Source: Haloferula rosea (GTDB taxonomy: Bacteria; Verrucomicrobiota; Verrucomicrobiia; Verrucomicrobiales; Akkermansiaceae). From it: 64,000 bases of DNA. Location: contig NZ_JAENII010000002.1 of assembly GCF_016595525.1 (NCBI RefSeq), positions 186,001 through 250,000 of the forward strand. Direction: 5' to 3'. Positions within the stretch are counted from its first letter, which is position 1. The number at the start of each line of letters is the position of its first letter. Below, piece after piece: positions 26,950-36,429 of this stretch. Position numbers and translations under genes: made by a program. Below the pieces are notes generated by a model. That model was not told the DNA's origin, did not search any database, and worked only from the letters and a program-made list of their open reading frames with translations.

Positions 26950-27939
26950 ATGGGAGACGGCGAAAAGCATACGAGGCGGCCGTTCGAGCGGATGCACCGG
27001 ATCCACGAGGCGATTGCGGAAGGACGGCTGCCGAACTGTTCGTCCCTTGCCAAAGAGTTGGAAGTGACGCCGAAGACGGTGCAGCGCGACATCACCTTCA
27101 TGCGCGACAGCTTCCGGTTGCCTCTGGTGTATGACAAGAAGCGCCACGGATTCTACTATGAGGGGGAGGTGGATGATTTCCCTGATTTCGAGATCGGTGC
27201 CGAGGAGATCGCCGCCATGTTCCTGGCAAGGACGGCGGCGGACGCGATCCGCGGGACCGAACTGGCCGACAAGATGCGGGCCGCGTTCGGGCGCTTGTGC
27301 CGGAGCATGAGCGAGCGGGTGGAGTTGAACTGGGCGGACCTCGATGAGGCATTTTCCCGCAAGGTTCCGCAGTTGCCAGCCCGGGAGGTGAAGCTGTTCG
27401 GTGAGTTGGCCGAGGCGGTGGTGAAGCGGCTCGAGGTCAGTTTCCACTACCGGAAGCTGGGTGCCGATCGCGCTGAGGCGCGTCGGGTGCACCCGCTCCA
27501 TCTTGGCGAGGTCGATGGCGGTTGGTATCTCATCGGGCATGATGAGGATCGCGGTGCGTTGCGGACCTTTGCCCTCCCTCGCATCACACGCCTCAAGGTC
27601 AGTGGCCGTCGATTCGATCCACCGGCCGATTTCGACGGCCGGGAGTATCTTCGGCGTAGTTTCGGAGTCTGGACGGTGGCGGGTGACGACTCACTGACCC
27701 TGGTGCAGGTCAAGCTCAGCGACTACGCGGCCCGCCTTGCCCGTGAGCGTCGATGGCACCCGACTCAGGAAGTGCGTGAATTGAATGCGAAGGGCACCAA
27801 GGTGGAGGTCTGCTTCGAGGCGGGCTCGCTTGAGGAGGTGGTGCGCTGGGTTCTCAGCTTCGGGAGCAAGGCGCAGGTGGTGGGACCGCCGGAGCTGAAG
27901 CGGATGGTGAAGGAGGAAGTGAAACTGATGGGCGGCTGA
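26950..27939 (+). CDS. WYL-domain transcriptional regulator
   Basis: The 329-residue protein (from ATG 26950; ATG 26917 is an alternative) has an N-terminal helix-turn-helix (RMHRIHEAIAEGRLPNC, LAKELEVTPKTVQRDITFM), a middle region, a WYL domain with VSFHYRKLGADRAEAR, RVHPLHLGEVDGGWYLIGHD and LRTFALPRITRLKV, and a WCX C-terminal part (LVQVKLSDYAARL, EVVRWVLSFGSKAQVV). This is the DeoR-like YafY/PafC architecture. Targets are unknown; the divergent WYL-only gene is the closest candidate. WYL regulators often control defence or DNA-damage genes. Confidence 0.88.
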   Translation: MGDGEKHTRRPFERMHRIHEAIAEGRLPNCSSLAKELEVTPKTVQRDITFMRDSFRLPLVYDKKRHGFYYEGEVDDFPDFEIGAEEIAAMFLARTAADAIRGTELADKMRAAFGRLCRSMSERVELNWADLDEAFSRKVPQLPAREVKLFGELAEAVVKRLEVSFHYRKLGADRAEARRVHPLHLGEVDGGWYLIGHDEDRGALRTFALPRITRLKVSGRRFDPPADFDGREYLRRSFGVWTVAGDDSLTLVQVKLSDYAARLARERRWHPTQEVRELNAKGTKVEVCFEAGSLEEVVRWVLSFGSKAQVVGPPELKRMVKEEVKLMGG

Positions 27940-27958
27940 TGCCGACGCATCGGCGCCG

Positions 27959-28738
27959 CTACGGCTTCTTCTCCTCTGCGGTCATGAGCGAGGGCACCGG
28001 TTGGTGGTACCAGGTGGCCTTGCACGGGTTTTTGGCATCGCGGCCCGGGTAGAAGATGAGATTGGCGCGCTCCTGACCGGAGATTCGGATTCCGGAACGC
28101 AGGAAAATCTTCACCTCGCCCTTGTCGGCATGGGCCGCCTGCACGGCGACCAGCTTGCCCTGTGAAGCGGAGGGGAGTGGGTGAATGCGGGCCTTGCCTG
28201 CAGGCACGTTGACCACTTGGGTTCCGATCCTTGCCTTCACTCCCTGGTTGCAGAGATTGATGAGCCGGAAGGAGCCCATCGGGAAGGACTGGCTGTCCGA
28301 TGGGAGGGTCAGGGACTCAGGATCTTCCCAGGTTTTCCTCTTGGGTGAACGGGTCACGTAGATGTCATAGTGACCGCTGGCTGCAGTGATCGGGAAATCC
28401 GCGAAGAGCGGTGGGTCTTCGTTCTCTATCGCCTCTGAATTGGCGAATACCCGCAGCCTTCCAGCCATCACGGGCATGGCAGGGCTGGGCCGGTTCAGAG
28501 TCGTCGGAATCGTCAGCAGGCCCTTTTTGGTGCGGAACGACAGGGTCGCTGGAGGAGCGGCATCCGGGTCGAGCGCAATCGCACGCATGCCGGGGCCGTC
28601 ACCTTCCCAGTAGGCGTCCGAGTTGGCGCCGACGGGAATGATGGATGCGGTGACCGCGGGGTTCTTCTCCGAGTCGGAGTCGGCGGCCTTCAGCGGGGTC
28701 AGAATGCTGAGAGCGAAGCAGAGGGCGGGGCGGATCAT
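27959..28738 (-). CDS. secreted protein coupled to cassette protein A
   Basis: From ATG 28738 the product has 259 residues: signal peptide MIRPALCFALSILTPLKAAD, then a beta-rich domain with repeated FRTKKGLLTIPTTLN-like and GHYDIYVTRSPKRKTW segments and a later half SFRLINLCNQGVKARIGTQVVNV. I recognise no family. Its start overlaps the stop of the large cassette protein A gene by ATGA, so they are made together and probably act together at the envelope. The longer frame up to 28921 lies antisense-free inside gene A and is rejected. It converges with the WYL regulator, 19 bp apart. Confidence 0.7.
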   Translation of the reverse strand: MIRPALCFALSILTPLKAADSDSEKNPAVTASIIPVGANSDAYWEGDGPGMRAIALDPDAAPPATLSFRTKKGLLTIPTTLNRPSPAMPVMAGRLRVFANSEAIENEDPPLFADFPITAASGHYDIYVTRSPKRKTWEDPESLTLPSDSQSFPMGSFRLINLCNQGVKARIGTQVVNVPAGKARIHPLPSASQGKLVAVQAAHADKGEVKIFLRSGIRISGQERANLIFYPGRDAKNPCKATWYHQPVPSLMTAEEKKP

Positions 28739-31700
28739 ATCTGGAATTCGGCGGGTGAGAGCCAGCGGAAGGAAACCACGTTGAAGCGTCGGCCGAAGCG
28801 GAGGTTCGTTGGGGCGAGCTTGTTGACGGTGGCTTCGCCGTTGGTGACATCGATGGCGGGTTGGGTGGGGGCATCCGTGGGGTCGAGGTAATCGACGCTG
28901 CGCTGAACCACCGCCTCGCACCAGGCACGGGCGACTGATCCGTTGGCTCGCTCGGCCTCTCCGTAGGCGCGGATCTTGAAGGTGTCACCCCGAGCCGTGA
29001 TGGCGGGTGCGATCGCGGTCAGCAGGTCACCTTGGGTGAAGAAACCCGGAAGCCCATAGCTGATCACCTCAGGGCGGTGTGCCGCGGTGGAGACATCTCC
29101 GATGTCCCGGGTGTCGGTCTGGCCATTCCGGTCGAAGGCACGGTTGATGGTTCTGGCGTTCTTGATTGCCTGATCAAGGAGTCCCCGGCGGCTTTCATCC
29201 CGGTCCTCGTTCAGCCGGCGATTGACGAAGTCGGCAACCGAAAGGAACGGCCCCCGTTCTTGAACTTGGCGGACGATTAGAGTGGCGATGTTGTTGATCT
29301 CCGTATCGCTCAGCGAGCGGAAGGCGTTCCAAGCATTGGATTCCTGCGGGGTCCGGAGTGATGTGACTCCGGGAGACTTGCTGATGACTGAGCGCGAGAG
29401 GGGGTGTTCTCCATCCGAACGACCTCCATCCAGGGACTCGCGAGCGAGGCCCCGCATCGAGCTCAGCAGGGCCTTCCAAGTCTCCTTCGACGTCGTATTG
29501 ACATTGATGGCTCCTCGATTGACAAGGAACTCGGAGGCTTCGAAATAGGCAATCGCAGGATCCGATGTGAGCTCGTTCCTGAGTCGCTCACGACTCCAAC
29601 GCGAGGCCCCGTCGTTGAAGACATAGGTTCCGACGGGAAGGGGCTCCTGCCCGTCCCAGTTCGGGCGACGATTGCTGCCGCTGCCATCGAATGGAATGGA
29701 GGAAACCATGAAGCGGTCCCAGAGGGCTTCGTTGGCCTCGAAGCAAAGATCGTAGATGAGGACCTCGTCATCATGCTCGTTGGCGCTGCGCCCTTGTTGG
29801 ATGAGTGGGTCGTATTCCCACGGCTTGTCGCCGGTCCAGCGGTTGGGGTCGTTCACCTTGTCGCGGATGGCGGTGGCGTCGAGGTCGGCATTCATGGTCG
29901 ACTGGCTGTGACCGATGACGAACGAGGGGTGCCAGCTGGAGTAGGAAAGCTGGGCGTGCTGGAGTTGGCCGAGGGATATGATTCCGACCTCGCTACGAGG
30001 AACATCGTACAGCGTTGCCGTGCTTGGGAACGAGTCGTCCGGTGCGGCGACCGGGGACGGAGGGAAGAAATTGGACAGCAGTGAAGGGTCCGTTGGCTGA
30101 CGGAAGTACATGTGGCTGTCCGCGGCCGGGAACTGCCAGCCCTTCGCGAAGGGGATGTTCAGCCAGCTCGAGTGATACACCATGCCGCCGCGGATGTTGG
30201 CCGATGCAAACCAGGGAACGGTGAAGCGTGCTTTCGGGACTTTCTTGCCCGTGGCGACATACTCGGCTTCATCATCGAACCACGCCATCCGGACGCCGCG
30301 GCGCCACAGTCGTGGGGCGCGACGATTGTCGAGTGAACCGATGTCATTGGCACCTGGCCGGAACTCGCGGAACTGGGTGCCGTTGTTGGAAGGGTGATCG
30401 CTTTTCTCCGCTCCATACCACTTGTGGTAGCGGTTCAAGCCCCAGTTCTGGCAGAAGAAGTGGGCGACCCGGGGGTAGGAGTCTCCGCGGGTGACATCGC
30501 TCCAGGTCACCCGTCCGGATCCGCTTCCGGTGTCCTGCGCCACGATGAACTCATCGGAGTATCCCGGAGTGGCGTAGAAGCTGTTCATGTTGCTGGAGAA
30601 ACCGTACGAGTTGTAGCGGTTCTGGGGCGTCTCCGCAGGCAGCACGAAATTGGTATCGTAGTAGAAGTTTTCAACTCCGGGGATTTGCTCGGCGGTCAGG
30701 ACATTCGACGAATAATTAACGGGGTCAAAGTAGGCGGCCTTGCCGTGGAGCTTGCTGCCGTTCGAGGCTGCGACGGAAGGGGTGAAGATTTTGGTTTCGC
30801 CGGGAAGAAGCTCGGTCGGCTCCGTCACGAAGCCGAGGAAGGCTTCGGTGGGTTTGCCGCAGAAATCGTCAAAATAGAAGCGGTTGCTGCGGGTATTGAA
30901 GGTCTGCCCCCGCACTTGGAATCCGCCGTACAGCGGATGCTTGAGCATGGTGACGTAGCGTGTTGCGGTGAGGGTGACGTTGTAGGGATTCCACAGGATC
31001 AGGCGCGGCATGATGTGGGCGCGCATGTATTCGACCGCCGGTTGGCCGGGCTTGCTGTAGGGTGAGAAGTCCCACCCGAGTGATGCTTCCACGACCACGG
31101 GTTGGATCGCTGGCTTCGAGACATTGGTGAGGTCCCTGACGGCGCCAGCGGCGGAATTGCTGACCGAGAGCCTGTATGTGTTCGGGGGGCGGGGTGACAA
31201 GCTTGCCATGCCCGAGCTTCCACTGAGTTCGTCAGCGAGATCGGACCAGCCCTTGAGGGCGCCGAATCGCGGCCCGGTCTTCTGGTGGTGCTCACCCGGG
31301 AGGATGGGGTCGGACTCGCGGATTCCCACCAAACCTCCGCGGTCGGCGATGTCTCCAAGGGCCATGAAGGTCGTCAGGTCACGCTTCAGGCCGCTGTTTT
31401 TCACATCAGTGAACAGGGCCTCGGAATGGGCGGTGAGATGGTGACTGACCTCGGCAAGAGAATCCCGAAGGGCAGTGGGAGCGTCCAGATCGAGCAAACC
31501 CGCTGTATCGAGGCTCGCCACGGAAAGGAGTCGATCCTTGGGTTGGGCGGAGTGCCCGGCAAGGACGGTTCCGGCGGTTGAGCTTTCGAACCGTTCCAAG
31601 TCGAAGTCCTGAGCCGCTACAAGCGAGAAGGTCTCATTCTCTTCCTGCAAGTCCGGCAGGTTGACGCGCGCCTTCTGGCTTTCGTCGGAGACCCACCATG

Positions 31701-32268
31701 CGAAGGAACCGGCGTCGTCATCCAGTCGAACGCGGGGCACGCGCACGCGGGTCGCGTCATCATTGGTCTCCAGAATCGTCACCCAATCATCGCCGGCAGA
31801 CTCGTTCGGATCGGCCGTCTCACCTGACGGCTGGCTGACAAGCCATGAGGTCGGGCCCTCGGACCCCTCACTGGTGCGTAGGTCGGTGAGGAAGCGGGGG
31901 CTTTCGTGATGATCGATGGCGTGCATGCCCGCATCCCCGGATTCGAGTGCTTCGCCGGTCCGCGTTTTCCAAACGCCAACCCAGTAGGGATTGGCTGTTG
32001 AGGCGTCCACGAGGGACGCATTCGCCGTGACCCGGGTATCCTGCCCAACGTGCTTCTGTAGCTCGCCAATCGCGAGCATGAGTGCCATCCGAGCGTTTCC
32101 TCGCGCCTCATTCATGGCGTCGCTTTGACTGGAGCTTCTCAGGGTGACGCTCGCCAGGCTGAGGAGTCCGATGGCGAGAAGGGAAAGAAGCACCATCATG
32201 GTGATCGTGATCACCAGGCTGAAGCCTTGGCGGCGAACACGGCGTTTGATGAATTGCTTGATTCTCAT
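28735..32268 (-). CDS. Verru_Chthon cassette protein A (pilin-like N-terminus)
   Basis: The 1177-residue protein starts RIKQFIKRRVRRQGFSLVIT followed by a hydrophobic stretch (MMVLLSLLAIGLLSLASVTL), which resembles a type IV pilin or PilX-type N-terminal anchor. ARGNARMALMLAIGELQKHVGQDTRVTANA (pieces) is the hallmark of Verru_Chthon cassette protein A (TIGR02600). A GspK-like region with LSDTEINNIATLIVRQVQERGPF and VADFVNRR is visible near residue 1000. The role is probably in a pilus- or type-II-like secretion pseudopilus system of Verrucomicrobia. Cassette proteins B, C and D are not next to it, only the small secreted gene downstream. Confidence 0.85.
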   Translation of the reverse strand: MRIKQFIKRRVRRQGFSLVITITMMVLLSLLAIGLLSLASVTLRSSSQSDAMNEARGNARMALMLAIGELQKHVGQDTRVTANASLVDASTANPYWVGVWKTRTGEALESGDAGMHAIDHHESPRFLTDLRTSEGSEGPTSWLVSQPSGETADPNESAGDDWVTILETNDDATRVRVPRVRLDDDAGSFAWWVSDESQKARVNLPDLQEENETFSLVAAQDFDLERFESSTAGTVLAGHSAQPKDRLLSVASLDTAGLLDLDAPTALRDSLAEVSHHLTAHSEALFTDVKNSGLKRDLTTFMALGDIADRGGLVGIRESDPILPGEHHQKTGPRFGALKGWSDLADELSGSSGMASLSPRPPNTYRLSVSNSAAGAVRDLTNVSKPAIQPVVVEASLGWDFSPYSKPGQPAVEYMRAHIMPRLILWNPYNVTLTATRYVTMLKHPLYGGFQVRGQTFNTRSNRFYFDDFCGKPTEAFLGFVTEPTELLPGETKIFTPSVAASNGSKLHGKAAYFDPVNYSSNVLTAEQIPGVENFYYDTNFVLPAETPQNRYNSYGFSSNMNSFYATPGYSDEFIVAQDTGSGSGRVTWSDVTRGDSYPRVAHFFCQNWGLNRYHKWYGAEKSDHPSNNGTQFREFRPGANDIGSLDNRRAPRLWRRGVRMAWFDDEAEYVATGKKVPKARFTVPWFASANIRGGMVYHSSWLNIPFAKGWQFPAADSHMYFRQPTDPSLLSNFFPPSPVAAPDDSFPSTATLYDVPRSEVGIISLGQLQHAQLSYSSWHPSFVIGHSQSTMNADLDATAIRDKVNDPNRWTGDKPWEYDPLIQQGRSANEHDDEVLIYDLCFEANEALWDRFMVSSIPFDGSGSNRRPNWDGQEPLPVGTYVFNDGASRWSRERLRNELTSDPAIAYFEASEFLVNRGAINVNTTSKETWKALLSSMRGLARESLDGGRSDGEHPLSRSVISKSPGVTSLRTPQESNAWNAFRSLSDTEINNIATLIVRQVQERGPFLSVADFVNRRLNEDRDESRRGLLDQAIKNARTINRAFDRNGQTDTRDIGDVSTAAHRPEVISYGLPGFFTQGDLLTAIAPAITARGDTFKIRAYGEAERANGSVARAWCEAVVQRSVDYLDPTDAPTQPAIDVTNGEATVNKLAPTNLRFGRRFNVVSFRWLSPAEFQI

Positions 32269-32723
32269 TGGATGAATCTGGTTTGGGATGCGCAGGGAGA
32301 ATGGATATCAGCTCCGTTGGCAGGGTGTTGGGATGGCTGAAAAAGCAACTTGTGGGCCAAAAAAGCGAGGAGCATGGATTCTTTAACCGAAGTCGGTTGA
32401 TCCGACTCGGGGGATGCCTCTTCGGTCATCGCTTGGAGAAGAGCTGAGCGTTGAAACACCGATCATCTTGGCGAATGTATGCACAGTATGTGTGGCAATG
32501 GCAAGAAAGGATCAAGAAATGATAAGAAAGGTGATAAAATTTCCCGATTTGTATCAAAAGCGGCACAGTAGATGAATTCTGGTCCTGAATGGCTCCCTTG
32601 AGGCCGAGGATCGTCCCATTGAAGAATGGCGGGAGAACCCCTCCGGGTCCTCCCGCCAACTGCTCGCAACGGATGCCCGCGTTGCCCGGAAAAGATCAAT
32701 GGGAGTTCTAGGTCGGCTAGATT
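32269..32723. other. intergenic region with a hairpin and A/T-rich leader
   Basis: No gene is seen in these 455 bp. A hairpin (GGCGGGAG with CTCCCGCC) at about 32627-32658 lies beyond the stop of the choice-of-anchor gene and may end its transcript, although no T run follows it on the minus strand. The A/T-rich part at 32480-32580 probably holds the promoter for cassette protein A. Short frames here look random. Confidence 0.5.
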
Positions 32724-35700
32724 TCAGGGTGCCTGAACCACGTTCAATCGGCTGAAGATTCGATCCTCGCCTGCTGGAAGCGTGTAGGAGATTTCCGTGG
32801 AGTCATTGATGTCAGGGGTGACGGGTGCCCATGGGTCGGTGACTCCCAGGTCACTTGACGTCTCGATCGAGTAGATGAGGTCACCAGCGGCTGCGGCTTC
32901 GGTTCCCTTGTTGAAGCTCAAGACTCCGTTGGACAAGGTGCCTGGTGAGCCGTCGGGCACGTTCGGGTCGAGTCCGAGCGCATACTCCAGCAGTTCAGGA
33001 ATGCCATCGAGGTCGGTGTCACCGTCCGGATCGTTGGCTACGCTGTTGGTGCTGGCCCAAGTGTCAAAGCCGGGAGCGACCATGCCCACCGACCCTGCGG
33101 TGATGATCAGGTTGTCCACTCCGACGTGTCTCTGGCCGTCGCTGCCATTGGTGGATCCGGTCGAAACGGGGTCGAGCGCGAAGTCCACGGCTGTCGTGCG
33201 GCTACCGATGGATGTCAGGTCCCAACTGAGAGGGACGGTTGCCGTGCCTCCAGCGCTTGCGGTTCCTGCCTGAGTTGTCAGGGCTGTCCATGACGATCCT
33301 CCGTCCATCGAGTAGTAGAGGGTCCAGTCCACGGAGACGGTCCCACCCAGAATGTTGAAGGTGTAGGCGTCAAAGCTGGCGGTTCCTCCTGAAAAATCGA
33401 TCAAGCCGGTGCCTGCTTCTGGTGCGACGGAGAAGCGAACCCATGTGGATTCGGAATTACCGCCTGCAAGGATCGGAGTCTGACCGTCTGATTCGCGGTT
33501 GGCACTGAAACCAAGATAGTTGCCAGTGGATCCGGTGTAGATGCCACGGTTGTCCGGACCTTGGTTTGAACCGGCAAGTGCTCCGGTGCCGGTTGCTTGG
33601 TCGATCAATCCCGACGTGATCCAAGGGGATCCAAGTGAGCTGTCCGCGTCCACCAAAGGGTTGTCGGCGATCTCGATGGGAGCATCAAAGTCGAACCGTG
33701 CGACCACCACTCCGCTTGGAATCGTGGGCTCGACCAGACCGAACAGGTCAACGCTGGGAGTCGCGCCTCCCGAGTCATTCGACAGGATCTCGACGGCGGC
33801 GATGAACTGACCTTCTGTCGCGCCGGGATCGAATGCGACCACGATGTCGTCGCTGTTGCCCGGGGCGATGGGGGCAGGTGTGCTGAGAATGGAGAAGGCG
33901 GCTGCCCCGGCTCCCGTCAGATTCGTGCCGTTGATCTCGAGGTCGTTGTCCTCACCGTCGTTGGTGACGCTGATGGTCAAGGTTTGCTGACCCGGTGATG
34001 GAAGCGATGTGCCGAAGTCCAACGGGGTGGTATCGACCAGAATTTCCGGATCGAGGACATTCACCGATACCGCCACGGTGGTGGGGGAGTTCGGGTCGTT
34101 CGAGGTGATCACGAAATTGGTGGTCGCGACACCCGGTCCTGCCGGAGTGAAGTCGAAATTGATCAGTCCGGTTCCACCGGCGGCGGCGATGGTGCCATCG
34201 AAGGTGATGTTGGTGAATGCTGAGGCATCACCGGAACCATCGCCTGTCACCGAGGTAATGGTGAGTTCAGCGGCACCCGAATTGCTGACGCTGACCGAAT
34301 AGGAATCGGCGAGGCCCTCATTGAGGAAATCGTTGGTGGCGTTGACCACCAGCGATGGGTTGAGAGGGATGGTTTCTTCGGCACTCAGCGTGATGTTGTC
34401 GACGAAGCCGGCAGCCTGGGAGGAAACTCCATTCGTGTTGCCGGTGGTTTTGGGCATCAGCGTGAAGGTCACCGGAGTGGTTTTGGTGCCAAGCGAACTG
34501 ACATCGAAAGAGAGGTTTGCGGTGGCCTCGGTGTTGGTGCTGACCGACGGGCCGGAAACAGGGCCAAGAACAAAGACCGGATTCGTGCCGTCGTCGACAG
34601 ACAGGTAAAAGTCAAAGGCACTGGTTCCTCCAACGGTGGTGAAAACGCCGGCATCAAGGTTGAGCCATCCCTCGTTGGTGAAATCAACGGTGGTGCCACC
34701 TCCCGGGGTGATGGTGAAGGTGTAGCCATCGGTCGGTGCCTGGGTGAGCGGGTCGACGGTGCCGTTCGGGGCGTCGCGCCGTGCCCAGCCGTCCGCGTTG
34801 CCGTCGATCGAGTTGAGAGCCGTTGAGGTGGCATTGGTGATGATCCCTCCGAACTCCTGTCGTGCGCCGCTGGCGAGGTCGATCTCTCCAAGGTCCGAGG
34901 CGACCGATCCCGGGCTTGCATCGGAGCTCGTGAGATCCCGAACTTCGGAGTCGGTGCCGAAGGTGAACTGGGCGACAAGATTGCTGCTGACCGCGGTGGT
35001 GGCACTGAGGTCGATGATTGGCTCGGTGTTGTTGAAGTCGTCCGAAACGATGGTCAGGGTGCCGCTGAACGTTCCGGGTTGGGAACCAGGGTCGAACGAG
35101 ATTTCAATGACCTGATCGGCGCCCGGGGCGATGGTGAATGGCAGGGCCGGGGCGGAAGTGATGGTGAAGGCCGATGAGCCTGCGAGTGTCAGGGCCGTGA
35201 CTTCGAGTGGTTCCGAGGAGCCCGCGTTGCTGATGGTGACATTGCTGGTTTGTGCTCCGGGGTTGTTTGCCAGGGAACCGAAATCCACGCTGGCGACATC
35301 GACTTCGATGGAGGGGTCGACCACGAGCATGTCGACAAAGATGACGAGTGGGGAGGGAGCGTTCGTGTCATCCGAGGCGACCTCGAGTTCAAAGCCGTAG
35401 TTTCCACTTCCGAAGGTCGGGGTGAAGGTGAATCCAATCTCGTCAGAGGCGCCTGGAGCGATCGTGGAAGGGAAGGTGATTGCGGAAACATCCGGCGAGT
35501 CGGTCCCGGTCGCGGTCACGCTCGTGATATTGAGCGTCTGCGTGAGGCCGATGTTGGAGATGGGCAGTGCGTAGGTTTCCGCTCCGCCTCCGTTTTCGAG
35601 AGCTACGAACAGCTCGGTCGAAGCCCATGGATCCGGGGTGGGGGTGGTGGTGACGAGAATGTCGTCGATCCCGTTGGTGGAGGTGCTCCCGTTGTAGCCG

Positions 35701-36326
35701 GCCACGCTGATGCCATCGAAGGTGAAGGTTCCGGGGATGGTGTGCGCTGCGACGGTCTCGTCGCTGTCGGAAAGTACGATTGAAGTCGTAGCACCATCGT
35801 AGCTGATGGTGGCTGTGATCGATTGAGTGCTTGGAGAGGTGGTGAAGTTCTGCAGGTAACCATTGTTGGCCATGGTGGTTGCCAGACCGACGACCGCTCC
35901 ATTTCCCGCACCGCCATTCACGTGGTGGCCGATGAAGAACTCATTGTTTCCCGAATTGGTGAGATAGATGCCGATGCCGCGTCCGGTCTGTGTTTCGGGG
36001 CGAAGCAGTGTGAAGGAAACGGCGATGGTCTCCGATTGGCTGCTCGTCAGTGCAGCGGCGAATGTGCGGTTCTGCTCGGTGTAGGTGCCGACGCTGCCAC
36101 CGGTGTAGATGGCAGCTCCCGATTGGACGCCGAAGTGGTTGGCAGCGGTCAGTGAGTTTCCAGTTTGCCAGCCTCCTTCGGTGGCGTCCCAGCCAAGGCC
36201 TCCGGTGCCGATGGTGTCGATGTCTCCATCGGCGTAGGCGAAGGCTTCCTCCACCACGGTTGTCGGGGTGGCAGTGGCGCAACCGAGGCCCAAGCCGGTC
36301 ACTAATGAGATCAGGTGTTTTTTCAT
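32724..36326 (-). CDS. large secreted choice-of-anchor D-like repeat protein
   Basis: From ATG 36326 the protein has 1200 residues: a signal peptide MKKHLISLVTGLGLGCATA, an N-terminal lectin/jelly-roll-like module (GWQTGNSLTAANHFGV), then several repeats of the ASPM-SPD-2-Hydin/choice-of-anchor D kind (VDVASVDFGSLANNPGAQTS, LEVTALTLAGSSAFTI, PLDFGTSLPSPGQQTL). A calcium-binding-like segment DPDGDTDLDGIPELLEYALGLDP precedes the C-terminal domain. It is rich in Thr, Ser and Gly and poor in Cys. It probably is a surface or released adhesin or carbohydrate-binding protein. Divergent transcription from an AraC regulator suggests sugar-dependent control. Confidence 0.8.
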   Translation of the reverse strand: MKKHLISLVTGLGLGCATATPTTVVEEAFAYADGDIDTIGTGGLGWDATEGGWQTGNSLTAANHFGVQSGAAIYTGGSVGTYTEQNRTFAAALTSSQSETIAVSFTLLRPETQTGRGIGIYLTNSGNNEFFIGHHVNGGAGNGAVVGLATTMANNGYLQNFTTSPSTQSITATISYDGATTSIVLSDSDETVAAHTIPGTFTFDGISVAGYNGSTSTNGIDDILVTTTPTPDPWASTELFVALENGGGAETYALPISNIGLTQTLNITSVTATGTDSPDVSAITFPSTIAPGASDEIGFTFTPTFGSGNYGFELEVASDDTNAPSPLVIFVDMLVVDPSIEVDVASVDFGSLANNPGAQTSNVTISNAGSSEPLEVTALTLAGSSAFTITSAPALPFTIAPGADQVIEISFDPGSQPGTFSGTLTIVSDDFNNTEPIIDLSATTAVSSNLVAQFTFGTDSEVRDLTSSDASPGSVASDLGEIDLASGARQEFGGIITNATSTALNSIDGNADGWARRDAPNGTVDPLTQAPTDGYTFTITPGGGTTVDFTNEGWLNLDAGVFTTVGGTSAFDFYLSVDDGTNPVFVLGPVSGPSVSTNTEATANLSFDVSSLGTKTTPVTFTLMPKTTGNTNGVSSQAAGFVDNITLSAEETIPLNPSLVVNATNDFLNEGLADSYSVSVSNSGAAELTITSVTGDGSGDASAFTNITFDGTIAAAGGTGLINFDFTPAGPGVATTNFVITSNDPNSPTTVAVSVNVLDPEILVDTTPLDFGTSLPSPGQQTLTISVTNDGEDNDLEINGTNLTGAGAAAFSILSTPAPIAPGNSDDIVVAFDPGATEGQFIAAVEILSNDSGGATPSVDLFGLVEPTIPSGVVVARFDFDAPIEIADNPLVDADSSLGSPWITSGLIDQATGTGALAGSNQGPDNRGIYTGSTGNYLGFSANRESDGQTPILAGGNSESTWVRFSVAPEAGTGLIDFSGGTASFDAYTFNILGGTVSVDWTLYYSMDGGSSWTALTTQAGTASAGGTATVPLSWDLTSIGSRTTAVDFALDPVSTGSTNGSDGQRHVGVDNLIITAGSVGMVAPGFDTWASTNSVANDPDGDTDLDGIPELLEYALGLDPNVPDGSPGTLSNGVLSFNKGTEAAAAGDLIYSIETSSDLGVTDPWAPVTPDINDSTEISYTLPAGEDRIFSRLNVVQAP

Positions 36327-36369
36327 CGCTCTCACCCTGATCAACTTCAAAGGACCCCGTCTTTCCAAA

Positions 36370-36411
36370 ATTGCGCTATTTGTTTTCGATATTGCGCAAT
36401 CCGTTTCGAAT
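36370..36411. promoter_or_regulatory. two 21-bp direct repeats between divergent genes
   Basis: Two adjacent 21-bp units, beginning ATTGCGCTATTT and ATTGCGCAATCC, share 15 of 21 positions and sit in the 103-bp gap between the secreted protein gene and the AraC/XylR gene. Tandem direct half-sites with a two-helical-turn period are typical for AraC-family regulators, which bind them as a dimer. The likely ligand-controlled regulator is the neighbouring 36430 gene. Confidence 0.5.
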
Positions 36412-36429
36412 CGAACAAAGTTCAGAGGC

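Noticed and set aside
32426-32699. Short minus frames in the gap before the choice-of-anchor gene
   Set aside because: No start context or conserved pattern; they overlap a hairpin and look random.
36370-36411. Tandem repeat as a CRISPR fragment
   Set aside because: Only two adjacent units without a spacer, and between divergent genes; an operator is more likely.
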